In this document: positions 7,200-9,986 of the stretch, one piece after another
How positions within the stretch are numbered: the first letter of the stretch is position 1
Layout of the letters: each line of letters starts with the position of its first letter
NCBI GenBank assembly: GCA_041675865.1
Contig: JBAYTA010000066.1
Span: forward strand, 1-9,986
Source of the DNA: DUVT01 sp041675865
GTDB taxonomy: Bacteria > Bacillota_I > Bacilli_A > ML615J-28 > CAG-698
DNA length: 9,986 nt
Direction of reading: 5' to 3'
Position numbers and translations under genes: made by a program
The notes under the pieces: model-generated
The model's database searches: none
The model's input: the letters and a program-made list of their open reading frames with translations, nothing else
Told to the model about the DNA's origin: nothing

Positions 7200-9530
7200 A
7201 TGAAACTTAAAAACTTTCTAATGATTATGTTTTTGTTATCGTTTGGGTTAATATTAGTTGCATGTAATTCTACAGAACCTACAATTATTGTAGATGCAGA
7301 ATTTGATATTACTGTCGGCGATAAAGTTACATTAAATGCGGATGTAATTGGTTTGAAGGATTTTGAACTAACTTATACATCAGGGGATTCGAGTATTGCT
7401 AGCGTTTCAGATACTGGAGTTATTACAGCTCTTAAAGTGGGAAACACTACAATTACTATTGGTATAAAAGATAATGAAGAAGTTAAGACAGAATTTCCAG
7501 TTGTGGTAAAACACAAAGTTGCATTAAATGATTTTGCTCCTACTGCTATAGCTATTACTGGTCCAGCAGAATTAGGGCTAAATACTAGTGGTAAACTAAA
7601 TGCTGCCATAACTCCTGCTGCTGCAAATAAAGGGTTAGCTTGGGTATCGGAAGATGCAGAAATAGTAACTGTGTTAAGCGATGGAACTATTCTTGCAAGA
7701 GGATATGGATCTGTTAAAATAACTGCTACTTCTACAATAGATGAAACAGTTAAAGGTGAACACACTGTAAAAGTTGTTGCAGAGGGAACTGATCAAGAAG
7801 TTGTTGATAGTGCTATTGAATATTTAATTGCTCAATTACCAGAATATGTTACTGAATCATTTGCATTCCCAATTCATCCAAATCCAGATGTTGTTGTTGA
7901 ATGGAAGAATTTTGCTGGTCAAGTTAAAACACAATTTGATTTTGCTGCTATAAGAGACGGTAGTGAAAATGTTTCTGTTAATGTTACTTATAAAACAGCA
8001 GAAGCATCTCAAAATATCACTCTTAAATTAGTTATTGATTTAGAAAACAATCTGCATGCTAAACTTCCATATGCAGTTGCTGCTGTAAATGCATATATGG
8101 ATGCTGTAGGAGAAAATATTACAGATGATCTAATGCTATATACAGATGTAGATGGTGTTAAGATTACTTGGGCTTCAGATAAGACTGGTGTTATTAAAAA
8201 TGACGGAACATTTATTCGTCCTGATAATGATACAAATGTTAAATTAACTGCAAACTTTGGTCACTCTGGCGCATCTACATTAATTTCATATGATGTAGTT
8301 GCAGTTGGTTATAGTGATGAAGAAAAAGTAGATTATATTAAAGAAAACACATTAAAACCTTTTATGAACTTAGAGACTGCATCAAATGTTAGTTTACCAA
8401 AAGTTGATGAAAAATTTGGTGCAACTATAACTTGGGTTTCTAATAATTTAGATATTGCTAATCATGATGGTAGTTATGCTAACGTAGATTTAGAAGAAAA
8501 TACACCTGTTATTTATACTGTTACAATTAATTATGATGTTGAAGGATTCGATTTTGAAGAGACTCTTGAAATTGAAATTACTTATACACCACTTAGTGAT
8601 ATAGGAAAAGCGGTAATTTTATTCTTACAAAGTGAATTCGAATTACCAGAACAAGTTGTATTTGGAAATTCTGATATTCCTGGTCAATTAACTGATCTTC
8701 CTACATCTCAAGGCGATGTAACAATCGAATGGTATGGTAAGGAAGGAGAATTTGATGAAGAGATGAATGTGTTAATTCCAAGAATTACATACACACCAAC
8801 TGAGGTTTATGCAAAATTCTCTAAAGAAGGATTTACAAGTGCTATTATTGCATTTCCTATTAATATAGGTATTTTAACTGGATCTGATGATGAATTTGCA
8901 TTTACTGAAAGAACTATTGCATATACTGGAGAGGCTCATAACCAAAAAGATGGTATGCCAGCTGAAGAAGGTGGAATTGGAACTGTGTATGCACTTGGGT
9001 TTGAATCATTCTACTTTAAGTCTACATTTGAAAGAACTCTTGGAGAAGAAGTTATTACTAAGACTTGGTATTTCTTCTTTGTTATGGAAAACTCTAAGGT
9101 TATTGCTACAGAACATTTAAAAGATGTTGAAGGTAAGAAATTTGTAGATAAGTCAAAAACTGATGCAATTATAGCTCCTAAATGGGGATCTGCTACAAGA
9201 ATCTTTATTAATGGTACCGATGAAACTGTTTATGTTCATAAGGATGATGTTGTTGCATTAGGTGCACAAGCTGGTAGTGCTGCTTATTTACCATTTGTAA
9301 TTGATGCAGAAGGTGAAGTAACTACTAAAACTACTCCTGCTATGGCATTTGCTCCAGAAGGGTTTACTGAATATGAAATTCCAGCTGGCGGTATGTTAGT
9401 ATTACCTGGTTATATCCAAGCTGCATTAAATCCAAACTTACATACATTTGGCGAAATTTTAGGTACGAAGATAGATGTTGTTAAATTAACTGGTTGGGAA
9501 GAGTATGCAGCTCCTGCTCCAGCAGCTTAA
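7200..9530 (+). CDS. Large surface lipoprotein with Big_2 and further Ig-like domains
   Basis: The 776-residue protein starts MKLKNFLMIM with a hydrophobic signal peptide and a lipobox LVAC, so Cys22 would be lipidated and the protein anchored outside the membrane. Two bacterial Ig-like (Big_2) domains follow at about 27-107 and 108-196, with IASVSDTGVITALKVGNTTI and AWVSED...LSDGTILARGYGSVKITA patterns. Four more ~85-95-residue repeats at about 197-282, 283-370, 371-464 and 465-560 each start with a helix-like stretch. They carry a conserved Trp in a beta strand (VVVEWKNF, VKITWASD, ATITWVSN, VTIEWYGK), like the 'atrophied' bacterial Ig fold. Residues ~561-776 form a C-terminal domain I do not recognise, rich in aromatic beta-like segments and ending APAPAA. 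No LPXTG motif, C-terminal membrane helix or catalytic motif is seen. It may bind polymers or mediate adhesion, but no function is assigned. It is transcribed alone, between its own promoter and terminator. Confidence 0.9.
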   Translation: MKLKNFLMIMFLLSFGLILVACNSTEPTIIVDAEFDITVGDKVTLNADVIGLKDFELTYTSGDSSIASVSDTGVITALKVGNTTITIGIKDNEEVKTEFPVVVKHKVALNDFAPTAIAITGPAELGLNTSGKLNAAITPAAANKGLAWVSEDAEIVTVLSDGTILARGYGSVKITATSTIDETVKGEHTVKVVAEGTDQEVVDSAIEYLIAQLPEYVTESFAFPIHPNPDVVVEWKNFAGQVKTQFDFAAIRDGSENVSVNVTYKTAEASQNITLKLVIDLENNLHAKLPYAVAAVNAYMDAVGENITDDLMLYTDVDGVKITWASDKTGVIKNDGTFIRPDNDTNVKLTANFGHSGASTLISYDVVAVGYSDEEKVDYIKENTLKPFMNLETASNVSLPKVDEKFGATITWVSNNLDIANHDGSYANVDLEENTPVIYTVTINYDVEGFDFEETLEIEITYTPLSDIGKAVILFLQSEFELPEQVVFGNSDIPGQLTDLPTSQGDVTIEWYGKEGEFDEEMNVLIPRITYTPTEVYAKFSKEGFTSAIIAFPINIGILTGSDDEFAFTERTIAYTGEAHNQKDGMPAEEGGIGTVYALGFESFYFKSTFERTLGEEVITKTWYFFFVMENSKVIATEHLKDVEGKKFVDKSKTDAIIAPKWGSATRIFINGTDETVYVHKDDVVALGAQAGSAAYLPFVIDAEGEVTTKTTPAMAFAPEGFTEYEIPAGGMLVLPGYIQAALNPNLHTFGEILGTKIDVVKLTGWEEYAAPAPAA

Positions 9531-9551
9531 TTAAAACAAATCAATAAAAAT

Positions 9552-9588
9552 AGAAAAAAGTGGCAAATTATATTTGTTGCTTTTTTCT
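9552..9588 (+). terminator. Rho-independent terminator of the lipoprotein gene
   Basis: A 17-bp stem (9552-9568 with 9572-9588, three G-U pairs, 3-nt loop) has A-rich and T-rich ends around a GTGGC/GTTGC core, and T's continue to 9590. The A-tract/T-tract symmetry could let it work on both strands, but no converging gene is seen. It lies 21 bp after the stop codon and insulates the rRNA promoters. Confidence 0.88.
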
Positions 9589-9605
9589 TTTACCTATAGT
9601 ATAAT
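9577..9605 (+). promoter_or_regulatory. Possible weak upstream promoter (P0)
   Basis: TTGCTT (9577-9582), 17 bp and TATAAT (9600-9605). The -10 is perfect but the -35 matches only TTG, and it lies in the 3' arm of the terminator. The TAGTATAATATA around this -10 is repeated at rRNA P2, which slightly favours function. Confidence 0.35.
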
Positions 9606-9610
9606 ATAAG

Positions 9611-9628
9611 TCCATCAGCTGAAGTGGA
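9611..9628. repeat. Imperfect palindrome with TCAGCTGA core
   Basis: TCCA (9611-9614) and TGGA (9625-9628) flank TCAGCTGA (9615-9622), an 8-bp perfect palindrome. It lies just after the P0 -10 in an otherwise A+T-rich spacer and could be a protein-binding site. It has no U tract, so it is not a terminator. From 9629 to 9668 nothing is recognised. Confidence 0.4.
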
Positions 9629-9668
9629 TCAAATAAATATAAATCTTTAAAATAAATTCACTTAGTTG

Positions 9669-9697
9669 TTGACTTATATATTTACATTTGATATAAT
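9669..9697 (+). promoter_or_regulatory. rRNA operon promoter P1
   Basis: TTGACT (9669-9674), a 17-bp spacer and TATAAT (9692-9697), with an extended -10 TG at 9689-9690. The base 7 nt past the -10 is G9704 in AAGG. It lies ~213 bp upstream of 16S and 116 bp upstream of P2, a tandem layout typical of Firmicutes rrn operons. Confidence 0.85.
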
Positions 9698-9784
9698 AAC
9701 TAAGGCTTCAAATAGAGGGCTTTTATTTTGACTAAATTTGTTTTAATTGTTGTATAAAAATCAAAAAATAATTAAAAATAGTTG

Positions 9785-9813
9785 TTGACATGAAAGTTAG
9801 TTTGTAGTATAAT
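9785..9813 (+). promoter_or_regulatory. rRNA operon promoter P2, perfect consensus
   Basis: TTGACA (9785-9790), exactly 17 bp and TATAAT (9808-9813): full consensus for the housekeeping sigma factor. The predicted start is G9820, again in AAGG 7 nt past the -10, giving a leader of about 97 nt before 16S. The A/T-rich 9730-9784 upstream could act as an UP element. Confidence 0.92.
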
Positions 9814-9819
9814 ATATAA

Positions 9820-9916
9820 GGTTGCTCCAAAAAACCAGAGGTTATATAAGAGCGATAAATTATGTAAAAATAAGGTCTTTGAAAACTAAATAGAACAGGT
9901 GGAGCGGGATAAAACT
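9820..9916 (+). other. Pre-16S rRNA leader
   Basis: This is the transcribed leader between the P2 start and the mature 16S 5' end. It holds a boxA-like element at 9874-9887. It has two competing 4-bp stems using AACC 9833-9836 (with GGTT 9820-9823 or 9840-9843). A possible 8-bp helix joins 9822-9829 and 9900-9907. The 16S processing stem partner would lie beyond the window. Confidence 0.7.
9874..9887 (+). promoter_or_regulatory. boxA-like rRNA antitermination element
   Basis: GGTCTTTGAAAACT matches the TGTTCTTTGAAAACT block found just before 16S in Bacillus-type rRNA operons, where the boxA RNA recruits NusB/NusE. The position, ~30 nt before mature 16S, is as expected. Confidence 0.7.

Positions 9917-9986
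<70 letters not shown>

Noticed and set aside
7373..7765. 130-codon minus-strand open frame
   Set aside because: It lies opposite the Big_2 domains of the lipoprotein, with no ribosome site or recognisable product; a shadow frame.
8887..9120. 77-codon plus-strand frame inside the lipoprotein gene
   Set aside because: It has a low-complexity Leu/Lys-rich product in another frame, with no promoter or ribosome site.
9701..9735. Terminator between rRNA P1 and P2 (GGGCTTTTATTTT)
   Set aside because: There is a T-rich end, but no upstream arm complementary to AGGGCTTTT is present.

Overview
The window looks like a chromosomal segment of a low-GC, Firmicutes/Mollicutes-type bacterium. The reasons are strongly A+T-rich DNA, Bacillus-like promoters and Shine-Dalgarno sites, rho-independent terminators with U tracts, a Firmicutes-style pre-16S leader and a 16S rRNA 5' end. 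Several genes end at TGA and tryptophan is written TGG, so UGA is a stop codon. That rules out Mycoplasma/Spiroplasma (code 4) but fits Acholeplasma/Izemoplasma-like or other low-GC Firmicutes lineages. The lineage is an inference and no species is claimed.

Positions 1-7016 hold one tightly packed + strand operon, entered mid-gene. Its order is a BadF-type amino-sugar kinase (MurK/GlcNAc kinase-like, 5' truncated), anmK, murQ, an alpha/beta hydrolase, etfB, etfA carrying an extra iron-sulfur domain, and a GlcD/LctD-type FAD-linked 2-hydroxyacid dehydrogenase. Genes overlap by 4-11 bp or are separated by at most 10 bp, and the operon ends at a clear terminator (7071-7116). The first three enzymes convert peptidoglycan sugars (MurNAc/GlcNAc and 1,6-anhydroMurNAc) to MurNAc-6-P and then to GlcNAc-6-P plus D-lactate. 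The last three look like an electron-confurcating lactate dehydrogenase-Etf complex of the Acetobacterium LctBCD type. The natural reading is that D-lactate released inside the cell by MurQ is oxidised on the spot to pyruvate. This coupling is the most interesting idea in the window.

Positions 7120-9588 are a separate monocistronic unit. It has a strong extended -10 promoter, a cre-like palindrome/hairpin at the transcription start, a 776-residue lipoprotein with two Big_2-like Ig domains, four further Ig-like repeats and an unrecognised C-terminal domain, and then a long hairpin terminator.

Positions 9589-9986 are the control region and start of a ribosomal RNA operon. Two good tandem promoters (P1 and a perfect-consensus P2) both place GG at the predicted start. 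They are followed by a leader with a boxA-like element and the first ~70 nt of 16S rRNA, which runs off the right edge.
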